Shown here: positions 1 through 7,937 of the stretch, piece after piece | How the letters are laid out: each line of letters opens with the position of its first letter | Numbering within the stretch: position 1 is the stretch's first letter | From: Arthrobacter sp. H-02-3 | GTDB taxonomy: Bacteria; Actinomycetota; Actinomycetes; Actinomycetales; Micrococcaceae | Assembly (NCBI RefSeq): GCF_003097355.1 | Contig: NZ_PYUI01000017.1 | Location: 34,406 to 98,405, forward strand | Reading direction: 5' to 3' | DNA: 64,000 nucleotides | The notes under the pieces: generated by a model | Told to the model about the DNA's origin: nothing | Database searches by the model: none | What the model saw: only the letters and a program-made list of their open reading frames with translations | Translations under genes and position numbers: made by a program

Positions 1-75
1 CGCCGAACGGGCCGCGGCCCAGGACGGGTTGGTTGTTTCGCCACCGAAGGGCTCGAATCCGGTCAGGAGAATCAT
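1..75 (-). CDS. pcp: Pyrrolidone-carboxylate peptidase, N-terminal fragment cut by window edge
   Basis: Only the first 25 codons lie in the window. They read MILLTGFEPFGGETTNP followed by SWAAARSA. The block LLTGFEPFGG..TNPS is the signature N-terminus of pyroglutamyl peptidase I (peptidase C15), which removes N-terminal pyroglutamate from peptides in the cytoplasm. The ATG is at 75-73 on the minus strand. The catalytic Glu, Cys and His lie beyond the window, so activity cannot be judged. The gene points the same way as the downstream-numbered map gene, with about 278 bp between them. Confidence 0.85.
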   Translation of the reverse strand, partial: MILLTGFEPFGGETTNPSWAAARSA

Positions 76-353
76 CGCCCCAGCCTAACAACGCGCCACC
101 ACGATGCGGCCCAACGATTCGCTCCGGCAGATCGCCCCCACACTGCGCTCGGCGGCGCTTGTCGCGGCGAAAGGCGGCATGGCCGGCGTCGTACCTTCCA
201 GTGAGGCACCCCGGGATCCGGGGGAACACGACATGATCCAGCCGGCAGCCTAAGCAGTCCTTCGTCGCGTAATCCAGGCTCGGCCTGTTGGACAGTCTCC
301 GTACAGCGGATCCTGCATCAGATGCAGCACACGGGGCAGGTCTGGCTCCGATC
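76..353. other. Intergenic spacer between map and pcp, no gene seen
   Basis: This 278-bp stretch holds short open frames only, with no recognisable protein family on either strand. It contains a small hairpin (CCCCGG, 3-nt loop, CCGGGG, at 209-223) without a clear T-run. It must contain the end of the map transcript and the promoter of pcp, but no promoter could be called with confidence. Confidence 0.5.
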
Positions 354-1136
354 TCACGGGTGCGCCTGCGTCGGCAAGGTGAGTATTTCGGCTCCGTCGC
401 TGGTGATGGCGATCGTATGCTCACTGTGTGCTGTCCGGCAGCCTGTCGCACTTCGGAGCGTCCACCCGTCGGCGTCGGTGGTGAGTTCAGCGGTGTCGGC
501 CATGACCCACGGCTCGAGTGCGAGCAGCAAACCGGGGCGCAGTTTGTATCCGCGGCCCGGCCGTCCGGTGTTAGGAACGTGCGGGTCCTGGTGCATCGTC
601 GATCCGATGCCATGACCGCCAAACTCGGTGTTGATCGGGTATCCCGCCTCGCTGAGGACCGAGCCGATGGCATGGGAGATGTCGCCGATGCGAGCCCCGG
701 GTCGGGCAGCGGCTATCCCTGCGTTCAATGCGCGCTCGGTCGCGCTGATCATTGCGACGCTCTCCGGGGGCCTTGAGTCGCCCACGATGAAGCTGATGGC
801 AGAGTCCGCAGCGACTCCTCGTTTGGAGACGGCGAGGTCGAGTGTCAGCAGGTCGCCGTCGGCGAGCGCGTAGTCGTACGGGAGCCCGTGGAGCACGGCG
901 TCGTTGACGGCCGTGCAGATGTAGTGTCCGAACGGCCCGCGCCCGAAGGATGGCTCGTAGTCGACGTAACAGGACTGCGCTCCAGCGTCGACGATCATGC
1001 TCCGGGCCCACCGGTCGAGGTCCAGGAGGTTCGCGCCGACTGTGCTTCGGCTCTTCAGCGTCTGCAGGATGTCGGCGACAAGGGCGCCTGTTTCTTTTGC
1101 TCGGGCCAGTTCGGCGGGGTTCAGGATCTCGGTCAT
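354..1136 (-). CDS. map: Type I methionine aminopeptidase (accessory copy)
   Basis: A 260-aa cytoplasmic metalloprotease that removes the initiator methionine from new proteins. All residues expected for type I enzymes are visible: His83 in NDAVLHG, metal ligands Asp100 (TLDLAV) and Asp111 (AADSA), His175 in GGHGIG, Glu208 in LALEPW and Glu239 in HSEHTI. The ATG at 1136 follows a GAAAGG ribosome-binding site. It stands alone and divergent from an XRE regulator, whereas the housekeeping map of actinobacteria normally sits near secY-adk-infA. I therefore infer a second, regulated copy. No N-terminal zinc-finger extension is present. Confidence 0.93.
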   Translation of the reverse strand: MTEILNPAELARAKETGALVADILQTLKSRSTVGANLLDLDRWARSMIVDAGAQSCYVDYEPSFGRGPFGHYICTAVNDAVLHGLPYDYALADGDLLTLDLAVSKRGVAADSAISFIVGDSRPPESVAMISATERALNAGIAAARPGARIGDISHAIGSVLSEAGYPINTEFGGHGIGSTMHQDPHVPNTGRPGRGYKLRPGLLLALEPWVMADTAELTTDADGWTLRSATGCRTAHSEHTIAITSDGAEILTLPTQAHP

Positions 1137-1162
1137 GCGGCGCCTTTCTCACGCATCCAATA

Positions 1163-1192
1163 ACTATACCGGCCATATTATCCCGGTATAAT
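1163..1192. promoter_or_regulatory. Divergent promoter with inverted-repeat operator (map / XRE regulator)
   Basis: A perfect 8-bp inverted repeat, TATACCGG (1165-1172) and CCGGTATA (1183-1190) with a 10-bp spacer, fills the 63-bp gap between the two divergent genes. The right arm overlaps a plus-strand -10 box TATAAT (1187-1192) placed so that transcription would begin at or next to the XRE start codon (1200). The left arm overlaps a minus-strand TATAGT (1168-1163) suited to map. A dimeric XRE protein binding here would block both promoters; the binding itself is inferred. Confidence 0.65.
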
Positions 1193-1199
1193 CGGAGCC

Positions 1200-1502
1200 A
1201 TGGTCAGGTTGCCGCTTACATTCGAAGAGGTCGAGCGCGGACAGCGCCTCGGCGCCCTGTTGCGTCGCGCCAGGGGAGGGCGCTCGATGCTCGACGTCGC
1301 GCTCGATGCACGCGTCTCACCGGAGACCCTCCGGAAGATCGAGACGGGCCGTGTCGCGACCCCCGCCTTCCCGACTATCGCTGCGATCGCCGAGGTCCTG
1401 GGACTTTCCCTCGATGCTGTGTGGGCCGAGGTTAACCAGCCCAAACGTGGCGCTGAGCCGATCAGCTCCGATCACAACGCACGCGAGCGGCTGGCCTCGT
1501 AA
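1200..1502 (+). CDS. XRE-family helix-turn-helix regulator
   Basis: A 100-aa DNA-binding protein with one Cro/CI-type helix-turn-helix (about residues 18-75: LGALLRRARGGRS, LDARVSPETLRKIETGR, TIAAIAEVLGLSLDAVW). The C-terminus is a short polar tail with no ligand domain. The TATAAT box ends 7 bp before the ATG and no Shine-Dalgarno sequence fits in between, so the mRNA is probably leaderless. The divergent arrangement with map and the shared inverted repeat suggest that it represses itself and map. What relieves repression is unknown. Confidence 0.85.
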   Translation: MVRLPLTFEEVERGQRLGALLRRARGGRSMLDVALDARVSPETLRKIETGRVATPAFPTIAAIAEVLGLSLDAVWAEVNQPKRGAEPISSDHNARERLAS

Positions 1503-1551
1503 GTCTCAATCCCGCAGCTGCGTTGGAGGCTTCCAGGAGAAGCGCCTGGGG

Positions 1552-2634
1552 TCAGCCGCCAAGACGGAGGGTGATCAGCAGCCCGATCAGTACGACCACG
1601 CCGGCCAGAAACATCGCGGACTTGGGATTGCCGAAGTTGAGCGTCCATCCCAGACCGAACCGGCGCGGAACCATCAGCGCGTGGTCGTCGCGGTTGACAT
1701 AGAACAGGCCACCGCGCCAGTACTTGTCGTCGTCGCGGTGGGTCAGCCCGGTGTCCTTCTCGCCCTCATCCCGCTCACGGTTGTTTCCCGCCAGGACCAT
1801 GATGGCAACCACGACGGCGGCCAGGACCGGAAGCACGACCATCAGCGGCGCCCACCGCGTGACCGTCCCGGTCCACCTCAGCAGCGATGATCCCAGCATC
1901 CCCACGTCGATCATCGCGGCCAGCCCGAGCAGCGCCTTGGAGCCCAGGGACATGTACTGGCGATACCAGCGCGCGGAGCCTACCGGGTGCGCCGGGTCGA
2001 GGTCGGGCCGGCTGTGGAAGATGGCCGCCGCGATACCCGCCAGCAGCGCGGTCACGCCGATCTGCACGAACACCAGAGAGAAGGCGGTGCCGACCGATTT
2101 GGCGGCCACCCGGTTAGGCGCGCCGTTCGCGCCATAGTGGACCGCGAGCATCTCGGGCATCGACGGGTAACTGACCACACCGATCACCACCGTGGTGACC
2201 GTGACGATCACTGCAGGGGCCAGCCAGAGCCAGGGAAACCGCGGCGGATCTGTCCGCAGTCCGGTGTCCACCGCAATGCCTTGATGCAGGCCCTCATACC
2301 AGCCTCCGGCGGCCTTGGCGGCCCGGATCTCATGGTTGGCCAGGAAGAAGCAGCCGTAAAAAACGCCGAGGAGCACCACGACCGACAGCGGCAGCAATAC
2401 CGTTTCACCGGTCACGCCGTAGATGGCGCCGCCGACCACGGCGGCAACGAGTCCACCGACGAGTACCCGCCATCGGTAGATACGGGTCTGCCTGACCACC
2501 GTCGGGTCTCCGGCACGCCGGGCTGGCACCCGGACTCCGAAGGGGACAGTCGGGCCGGTGATCGAGGGCAGCACGAGGGCAAGCGTGAGCACCAGTGCTG
2601 ACAACATGGAACTCAGGGCGATGGCAACGGTCAT
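1552..2634 (-). CDS. DUF1648/DUF5808 multi-spanning membrane protein
   Basis: A 360-aa integral membrane protein with about eight hydrophobic helices. The middle segment YPSMPEMLAVHYGANG..NRVAAKS matches the DUF1648 (SdpI-type) loop. The C-terminal WRGGLFYVNRDDHALMVP and RFGLGWTLNFGNP followed by a last helix is typical of DUF5808. The open frame continues upstream to 3006, but the real start is the ATG at 2634, which overlaps the stop of the GntR gene (ATGA). This pairing with a small GntR protein is common in actinobacteria. The function is unknown; SdpI relatives give immunity to toxic peptides, which only hints at a cell-envelope role. Confidence 0.85.
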   Translation of the reverse strand: MTVAIALSSMLSALVLTLALVLPSITGPTVPFGVRVPARRAGDPTVVRQTRIYRWRVLVGGLVAAVVGGAIYGVTGETVLLPLSVVVLLGVFYGCFFLANHEIRAAKAAGGWYEGLHQGIAVDTGLRTDPPRFPWLWLAPAVIVTVTTVVIGVVSYPSMPEMLAVHYGANGAPNRVAAKSVGTAFSLVFVQIGVTALLAGIAAAIFHSRPDLDPAHPVGSARWYRQYMSLGSKALLGLAAMIDVGMLGSSLLRWTGTVTRWAPLMVVLPVLAAVVVAIMVLAGNNRERDEGEKDTGLTHRDDDKYWRGGLFYVNRDDHALMVPRRFGLGWTLNFGNPKSAMFLAGVVVLIGLLITLRLGG

Positions 2635-2987
2635 GGCATGTCCTCGGGCTGTGTGGCGCCGAATGAATCGAGTACGGATCGACAGATCTCGAGAACCTCG
2701 TCGGGTGGCAGTCCTCTGGCCACGGCCTCCGCCAGGAGGGTCCGTGCCCTCACGGTCCACTCGGCGGAGAACGGCGGGGCCGCGGCCGTGGAAGTCACCA
2801 CCGCCCCGGACTTGCGGTTGAGCCGAATCACGCCCTGCTGGCGCAGGAGGTCGTACGCCTTGTTCACGGTGTGAAAGTTGATCCCGAAGTCCGCAGCGAG
2901 CGTCCTGGTGGCCGCCAACGAGCTGCCCACGGTCAGCACACCCTCGGCGATCGCCTCCACGATCCGGTCCCGAAGCATTCGATGCAC
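2631..2987 (-). CDS. Short GntR-family (YtrA-like) transcriptional regulator
   Basis: 118 aa. Residues 1-60 form a GntR winged helix-turn-helix (LAATRTLAADFGINFHTVN, KAYDLLRQQGVIRLNRKSG) followed by a short helical tail, as in YtrA-type regulators of transport operons. An in-frame stop lies just upstream, so the start must be GTG 2987 or ATG 2978, and the first helix is shorter than in many relatives. It is translationally coupled (ATGA, 2634-2631) to the membrane protein it probably controls. The promoter lies in the gap shared with the SOS-controlled radical SAM gene. Confidence 0.85.
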   Translation of the reverse strand: MHRMLRDRIVEAIAEGVLTVGSSLAATRTLAADFGINFHTVNKAYDLLRQQGVIRLNRKSGAVVTSTAAAPPFSAEWTVRARTLLAEAVARGLPPDEVLEICRSVLDSFGATQPEDMP

Positions 2988-3032
2988 TGCCGAATCTCAT
3001 CCGCATGGTTCGACGGCATCCTTGACATTAAG

Positions 3033-3048
3033 TCGAACATATATTCGA
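3033..3048. promoter_or_regulatory. LexA-binding SOS box (radical SAM gene / GntR divergent promoter)
   Basis: TCGAACATATATTCGA matches the actinobacterial SOS box TCGAAC-N4-GTTCGA at 11 of 12 defined positions. It ends 8 bp before the ATG of the radical SAM gene and lies 46 bp from the GntR start. It is identical to the box at 42860 and nearly identical to the one at lexA, so LexA binding is a safe inference. Confidence 0.9.
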
Positions 3049-3056
3049 ATGGTGGC

Positions 3057-4250
3057 ATGAGATGGGATGCACAATCACTGAAGCGCGGCAGCTCCGGAAG
3101 CGACGCGTCTACGGGAGGCCCGTCCACCTCGTCGGAATCCGCCAATATCGGGTCCGCCACTCCCCCGTCCCCCGATGCCCTGCTGCCCCTGGCCGGACTG
3201 GTTCGGTCCGTCTCCACCCCGGAGTTTGCCGGGATCACTTTCCATGAGGTCACCGCCAAATCGGTGCTCAACAAGGTGGTCGCGGGTTCTCGGATGCCGT
3301 TCGACTGGACCATCAACCCGTACCGCGGCTGCAGCCATGCCTGCGTCTACTGCTTTGCCCGCAAGAGCCACACGTACCTGGACTTCGACGCCGGCCTGGA
3401 CTTTGACAGCCAGGTGGTGGTCAAGATCAATGCTGCCGAGGTCCTGCGCAGGGAACTGGCCAGGCCCTCCTGGCGGCACGAGCACGTGGCCCTCGGCACC
3501 AACACGGACCCCTATCAGCGCGCCGAGGGCCGCTACCAGCTCATGCCCGGCATCATTGGCGCCCTCGCCGACTCCGGCACGCCCCTGTCCATCCTCACTA
3601 AAGGCACGCTCCTGGCCAGGGACATCCCGCTGCTGAAGCATGCCGCGGCCCAGGTGCCGGTCGGGGTGGGCATCTCGCTGGCCATGACCAACGAGCACCT
3701 GTCCGAGGCCGTGGAGCCCGGTACACCGGGTCCGCGGGCACGGCTGAAGCTCATTTCCCGGCTCAGGGAAGCAGGCCTGCCCTGCGGCGTCATGGCCATG
3801 CCGATCCTGCCGTGGCTTTCCGACGGTGACGACGCCCTCAACTCCCTCTTCGGGGCCCTGGCAGCGGCCGGCGCCACGGGGGTCACAGCCGGCGCGCTGT
3901 ACCTGAAGCCGGGGACGCGTGAGTGGTTCATGCAGTGGATTGCCCGCGAACATCCGCACCTGGCGGGCAAGTACCGCCGGTTGTACGGCAGCGGGTCCTA
4001 TGCCTCAAAGGAATACCGGGCGTGGCTGGCCGGTCGCATCCGCTATTTCAAGGACCTGCACGGCTTTTCCGGTTCGCAGGGCTTCAGCCACAGGGACCTC
4101 AGCGGCAACGCGGATCTCAGCGATGATGCCCGGGAAGAGGAAGCCCAGTACCCGGCTGGAAGCATCCCGGACACATCCCGGTACGCCACTAACCGGCACC
4201 CCGGCACGGTGCATGCCGGCCACCAGGCAGCGCAGCCGACGTTGTTCTGA
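3057..4250 (+). CDS. Rv2578c-family radical SAM protein (SOS-controlled)
   Basis: 397 aa. Residues 92-99 hold the radical SAM cluster motif Cys-x3-Cys-x2-Cys (GCSHACVYC) that binds a 4Fe-4S cluster and S-adenosylmethionine. It belongs to the family of M. tuberculosis Rv2578c, distantly related to spore photoproduct lyase, so a DNA-lesion or nucleic-acid substrate is plausible but unproven. The ATG at 3057 lies 8 bp after a LexA box, with a GGTGG ribosome-binding site. As I recall, Rv2578c is also listed in the mycobacterial LexA regulon, which agrees with this. The first 50 residues and the last 40 are low-complexity and poorly conserved. Confidence 0.88.
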   Translation: MRWDAQSLKRGSSGSDASTGGPSTSSESANIGSATPPSPDALLPLAGLVRSVSTPEFAGITFHEVTAKSVLNKVVAGSRMPFDWTINPYRGCSHACVYCFARKSHTYLDFDAGLDFDSQVVVKINAAEVLRRELARPSWRHEHVALGTNTDPYQRAEGRYQLMPGIIGALADSGTPLSILTKGTLLARDIPLLKHAAAQVPVGVGISLAMTNEHLSEAVEPGTPGPRARLKLISRLREAGLPCGVMAMPILPWLSDGDDALNSLFGALAAAGATGVTAGALYLKPGTREWFMQWIAREHPHLAGKYRRLYGSGSYASKEYRAWLAGRIRYFKDLHGFSGSQGFSHRDLSGNADLSDDAREEEAQYPAGSIPDTSRYATNRHPGTVHAGHQAAQPTLF

Positions 4251-4270
4251 AACGCGCCAGCTCCCTGACC

Positions 4271-5644
4271 TCAGAGCGCCTTGACCGCACCGAGCACCTT
4301 GGACAGCGAATCCTTGGCATCCCCGAACAGGAGCGTGGTTTTGGGGTCGTGCAGGAGATCGTTTTCGATGCCCGCGAAGCCCGGACGCATCGACCGCTTC
4401 AGGAAGACCACCTGCTGGGCCTGCACCACGTCCAGGATCGGCATCCCGTAGATCGGCGAACCAGGTGAAGACTTGGCCGCCGGGTTGACGACGTCGTTGG
4501 CGCCGACCACCAGCACGATGTCCGTGTTGGCGAACTCGGGATTTATTTCCGCCAGCTCCCGCAGGGACTCATACGGCACATCGGCCTCGGCCAGGAGCAC
4601 GTTCATGTGGCCCGGCATGCGTCCCGCCACGGGATGTATGGCGAACACCACATCAATGCCGCGGTCGGCCAAAGCTGTGGCGAGCTCCGCCACGGTGTGC
4701 TGGCCTTGTGCCACGGCGAGCCCGTACCCGGGAACGATCACCACGCGCTGGGCATAGCCGAGCTGGACGGCGACGTCTTCCGGGGAGGACGAGCGTACGG
4801 GCCGGTCACTCACGGCGGTGGAACCCGCCGTCGAGCCGCCCTTGAAGGCGCCGAACATGATTCCGGTGACTCCGCGCCCCATGGCAGAGGCCATGACCTT
4901 GGTCAGGATGGTGCCGCTCGCGCCGACCAGAGTTCCGGCGACGAGCAGCAGGACGTTGCCCAGGACGACGCCCGACGCGGCCACCGCCAGGCCCGTGAAG
5001 GCATTCAGCAGCGAGATCACGATCGGCACATCCGCCCCGCCCACCGGCAACACGAGCAGCAGACCTGCCGCGAGCCCCAGGCCCAGCAGCGCCAGCGACC
5101 AGCCGACGGACCCGCTCAGGACGACCAGCGCCCCTGAGACGACCGCCCCGAGCATGACTGCCCCCATCACCCAGGGCATCCCGGGAAACAGCAGCGGACG
5201 GGTGCTGATGAGTTCCTGCAGCTTGCCCACGGTCACCGCGGAGCCCGCGAAGGACACCGCGCCCACGAGCATGGTGAAGACGACCGCCAGGCGCACCCAC
5301 GGATCCTCGCTGTGGCTCAGTTCGAGTGCGGCGACCAGCGCTGCGGCGCCGCCGCCGACGCCGTTGAACAGTGCCACCAGTTGGGGCATCTGCGTCATCT
5401 GCACCCGCCGGGCCACGGGGACGGCTATCGCGGAGCCGACGGCGATGGCGGCCAGGATGAGCGGAATATTCTCCAGCCGGGCAGAGAAGAACACCGTGAT
5501 GACCGCCACGAGCGCCCCGGCCGCCCCGATGGCGTTGCCGCGGCGGGCAGTTTTTGGCGAGCTCAGGCCCTTTAGCGCCAGGATGAAGCAGACGGCAGCC
5601 ACCAGATACAGCAGGGCCGTCCATTCCGGGGTCAGGAGGCTCAT
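4271..5644 (-). CDS. pntB: NAD(P) transhydrogenase subunit beta
   Basis: 457 aa. The N-terminal two thirds are about nine transmembrane helices forming the proton channel; the C-terminal domain III (about 280-457) binds NADP(H), with the GYGLAVAQ motif and VVGANDVVNPAAKS. Together with PntAa and PntAb it uses the proton gradient to reduce NADP+ with NADH. The ATG overlaps the pntAb stop (ATGA at 5644-5641). It ends 20 bp from the convergent radical SAM gene. Confidence 0.96.
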   Translation of the reverse strand: MSLLTPEWTALLYLVAAVCFILALKGLSSPKTARRGNAIGAAGALVAVITVFFSARLENIPLILAAIAVGSAIAVPVARRVQMTQMPQLVALFNGVGGGAAALVAALELSHSEDPWVRLAVVFTMLVGAVSFAGSAVTVGKLQELISTRPLLFPGMPWVMGAVMLGAVVSGALVVLSGSVGWSLALLGLGLAAGLLLVLPVGGADVPIVISLLNAFTGLAVAASGVVLGNVLLLVAGTLVGASGTILTKVMASAMGRGVTGIMFGAFKGGSTAGSTAVSDRPVRSSSPEDVAVQLGYAQRVVIVPGYGLAVAQGQHTVAELATALADRGIDVVFAIHPVAGRMPGHMNVLLAEADVPYESLRELAEINPEFANTDIVLVVGANDVVNPAAKSSPGSPIYGMPILDVVQAQQVVFLKRSMRPGFAGIENDLLHDPKTTLLFGDAKDSLSKVLGAVKAL

Positions 5645-6036
5645 CTCGCCTCCCCTGCGACGCCGCCGGAGGAGCCGTCACCGGTGTGTCCTTCGGCCGC
5701 CGTTCCGCCGGCTTTGGCGGTACCGGTTCCTGAGGGCTTCTGCGCCGATTTGTGCTGGGGCTTGTGCACGCTGAACATCTCCAGCATCCGGTCCGTGACC
5801 ACAAAACCACCCACCAGGTTCACGGTCGCCAGGACCACTGCCAGGAGCGCGATGCCGAGCACCCAGGGGTCGCCGGCTTGTCCGGCAACGATGATGGCGC
5901 CGACGAGGATGATCCCGTGGATGGCATTGGCGCCGGACATGAGCGGTGTATGCAGCTTGCTGGTCACCTTGGAGACGACTTCGAAGCCGACGAATACGGC
6001 AAGCACCACGACTGTCAGCAGCGCAACGGGGCCCAT
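5641..6036 (-). CDS. pntAb: NAD(P) transhydrogenase subunit alpha part 2 (membrane)
   Basis: 131 aa with three to four hydrophobic helices (ALLTVVVLAVFVGFEV, HGIILVGAIIVAG, IALLAVVLATVNLVGGFVV) and the family motif HTPLMSGANAIHG. It is the small membrane subunit of the transhydrogenase, separate from PntAa as in Rhodospirillum rubrum, unlike the fused PntA of E. coli. The start ATG at 6036 shares one base with the pntAa stop (TGATG). The C-terminal 35 residues are polar and rich in Gly, Lys and Ala. Confidence 0.94.
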   Translation of the reverse strand: MGPVALLTVVVLAVFVGFEVVSKVTSKLHTPLMSGANAIHGIILVGAIIVAGQAGDPWVLGIALLAVVLATVNLVGGFVVTDRMLEMFSVHKPQHKSAQKPSGTGTAKAGGTAAEGHTGDGSSGGVAGEAR

Positions 6037-7178
6037 CAGGCCTCCTCTCCCAGGGCTGCGGCGGTGGCGGAATGCCGTACGGCGCCGCCGTGGGTCAGGC
6101 ATGTTCCGGCGACCACGTCGTCGTCGAAGTCCGGGGCAACGGTGCCGCCGTCGGTCATGAGGGCGAGGAAGTTGCTGACGTTCCGGGCGAAGAGCCGGGA
6201 CGCGTCCGACGGCATGGCGGACGCGGCGTCCTGCAGGCCCACGAGTGTGACAGATCCGCCCTCAACCGGCACCTGGATGTCCTGGCCGGCGATCACGCCT
6301 TCCACATTGCCGCCGGACTCCGCGGCGAGGTCGACGACGACGGACCCTGCCCGCATGCCGGTCACCATGTCGGTGGTTACCAGCAAGGGAGCGGCCCGGC
6401 CCGGGATGGCCGCCGTCGTGATCAGGATGTCCGTGGCCGCGACGTGCGGGGCCAGCAGGCTGCGCTGGCGTTGCGCCCGGTCCTCGCCGAGGGCGCGGGC
6501 GTAGCCACCGGTTCCTTCCGCCGCCGCGTCGAGGTCCAGATTGATGAACGTGCCGCCCATCGAGGCGACCTCGTCGGCGGAGGCGGCGCGGATGTCGTTG
6601 GCCGAAACGCGGGCGCCCAGCCGCTTCGCGGTGCCGATGGCCTGCAGGCCGGCGACACCGGCTCCCAGGACCAGTACCCTCGCCGGGGGGATGGTACCGG
6701 CGGCCGTCATGTAGAGCGGGAAGAACCGCGGATACCGCACGGCGGCTTCCAGCACGGCGCGGTACCCGGTGACAAGGGACTGCGAAGTGAGTGCGTCCAT
6801 CGACTGGGCCCGGGAGATCCTCGGAAGCAGCTCCAGGGCGAACGAGGTGATCCCGGCGGCGGCGAGCGCCCGGACGGTCGGCAACTCGGAGGCTGGCGAC
6901 GCCAGGCCGACAGTGATGGCACCGGGCCGCAGCCGGGCGGCAGTTTCCGGCGCGAGCGGACGAACATGCAGCAGGACGTCCAGGGCCGCGAGCGGGAGCT
7001 CCGAGATCACCGTGGCGCCGGCCTCTTTGAACGCTGCGTCCGCGAACCCCGCCTCGGTTCCTGCGCCGCTCTCCACCACAAGTGTGAGCCCAAGGGCCGT
7101 CAGCTGCTGCACCGTTTCCGGCGTGGCCGCAACCCGGCGTTCTCCGGCGCGCTGTTCTCGTCCGACACCGACCTGCAC
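6036..7178 (-). CDS. pntAa: NAD(P) transhydrogenase subunit alpha part 1 (NAD-binding)
   Basis: 380 aa, the soluble NAD(H)-binding domain I, related to alanine dehydrogenase. The glycine-rich loop VLVLGAGVAGLQAIGTAKRL of the Rossmann fold and the family segment AIPGRAAPLLVTTDMV are visible. It starts at GTG 7178 with a GAGAGGAG ribosome-binding site 7 nt upstream. Length matches the R. rubrum subunit (about 380 aa). It is first of three overlapping genes, so all three subunits should be made together. Confidence 0.94.
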   Translation of the reverse strand: MQVGVGREQRAGERRVAATPETVQQLTALGLTLVVESGAGTEAGFADAAFKEAGATVISELPLAALDVLLHVRPLAPETAARLRPGAITVGLASPASELPTVRALAAAGITSFALELLPRISRAQSMDALTSQSLVTGYRAVLEAAVRYPRFFPLYMTAAGTIPPARVLVLGAGVAGLQAIGTAKRLGARVSANDIRAASADEVASMGGTFINLDLDAAAEGTGGYARALGEDRAQRQRSLLAPHVAATDILITTAAIPGRAAPLLVTTDMVTGMRAGSVVVDLAAESGGNVEGVIAGQDIQVPVEGGSVTLVGLQDAASAMPSDASRLFARNVSNFLALMTDGGTVAPDFDDDVVAGTCLTHGGAVRHSATAAALGEEA

Positions 7179-7268
7179 GGGCTGCTCCTCTCGATTGCGT
7201 TCAGAGTAGGCACATGCCTGACCGTTTGGCGAGAGGCGGCCGGGCGTATGCCGGTCGGCGTGTCCGGG

Positions 7269-7733
7269 TCAGCGGATCAGTTCGGCTCCCCCGCCGCGCA
7301 GCCTGGCGGCATGGACGGCGGCCAGGAGCGCTTCGACGATCGGGAAGTCGGCCGGGATCCACGGCAGGCCCAGGACGTCCTCGGAATTGCGGAGGTCAAG
7401 CCAGCGCAGTTCGTCGTGGTCCTCCAGCGGCCGGGGCTCCCCGTCCTCAAGTTCGGCGAACCAGACCCGCATCGCCGCCTTCTCGTTGAGCGGCCAGCCC
7501 GCCGCCGTCACCGCGGGCAGCTCGGCTCCGAGCCGGACCTGCACACCGAGTTCCTCCCGGAGCTCGCGGTGCAGGGCGTCTTCGGCTGCTTCGCCCGGCT
7601 CCACTTTTCCGCCCGGGAACTCCCACATACCGGCAAACTGCGGTGGCGCCGTGCGCCGCGCCACAAGGAGTTTGCCCGGTTCCGCCAGGGAGTCCACTAC
7701 TGCGCCGCCGACGACGTTGATGAGTCCAGTCAC
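7269..7733 (-). CDS. Nudix hydrolase, MutT-like
   Basis: 154 aa with an intact Nudix box: Gly40 region [20 protein letters not shown] followed by ELGV, matching Gx5Ex7REUxEExGU. The sequence [20 protein letters not shown] and [11 protein letters not shown] resembles MutT-type enzymes that hydrolyse oxidised or non-canonical nucleoside triphosphates such as 8-oxo-dGTP. The substrate cannot be fixed from sequence alone. It sits 90 bp upstream of pntAa on the same strand and divergent from the MFS gene. Confidence 0.9.
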   Translation of the reverse strand: MTGLINVVGGAVVDSLAEPGKLLVARRTAPPQFAGMWEFPGGKVEPGEAAEDALHRELREELGVQVRLGAELPAVTAAGWPLNEKAAMRVWFAELEDGEPRPLEDHDELRWLDLRNSEDVLGLPWIPADFPIVEALLAAVHAARLRGGGAELIR

Positions 7734-7937
7734 GCTCCCCAGTCTAAGGCGGGCGCCAGGGATCGACGTCGGCGGCCGGCGTCGCGGGGGGCGTCACAGC
7801 TGGGAACGGGTAAGGGACAATGGTGAAGGCGTTGCCGGGCAGCCTGCGGAATATTCGGCACGCTCTCTCAGTTCTATAAAGCATATTTATCTGGCCGACT
7901 CTTCCCGGCATCTCCCGGAAATCACCCGAAAAGACGA

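Noticed and set aside
40..70. tRNA-like GGCTCGAATCC T-loop sequence
   Set aside because: The stretch codes for the N-terminus of pyroglutamyl peptidase and no cloverleaf can be formed around it.
2635..3006. Upstream extension of the DUF1648-type membrane protein by 124 codons
   Set aside because: The extension overlaps the whole GntR gene in another frame and is Arg/Gly-rich noise; the ATGA overlap at 2634 fixes the true start.
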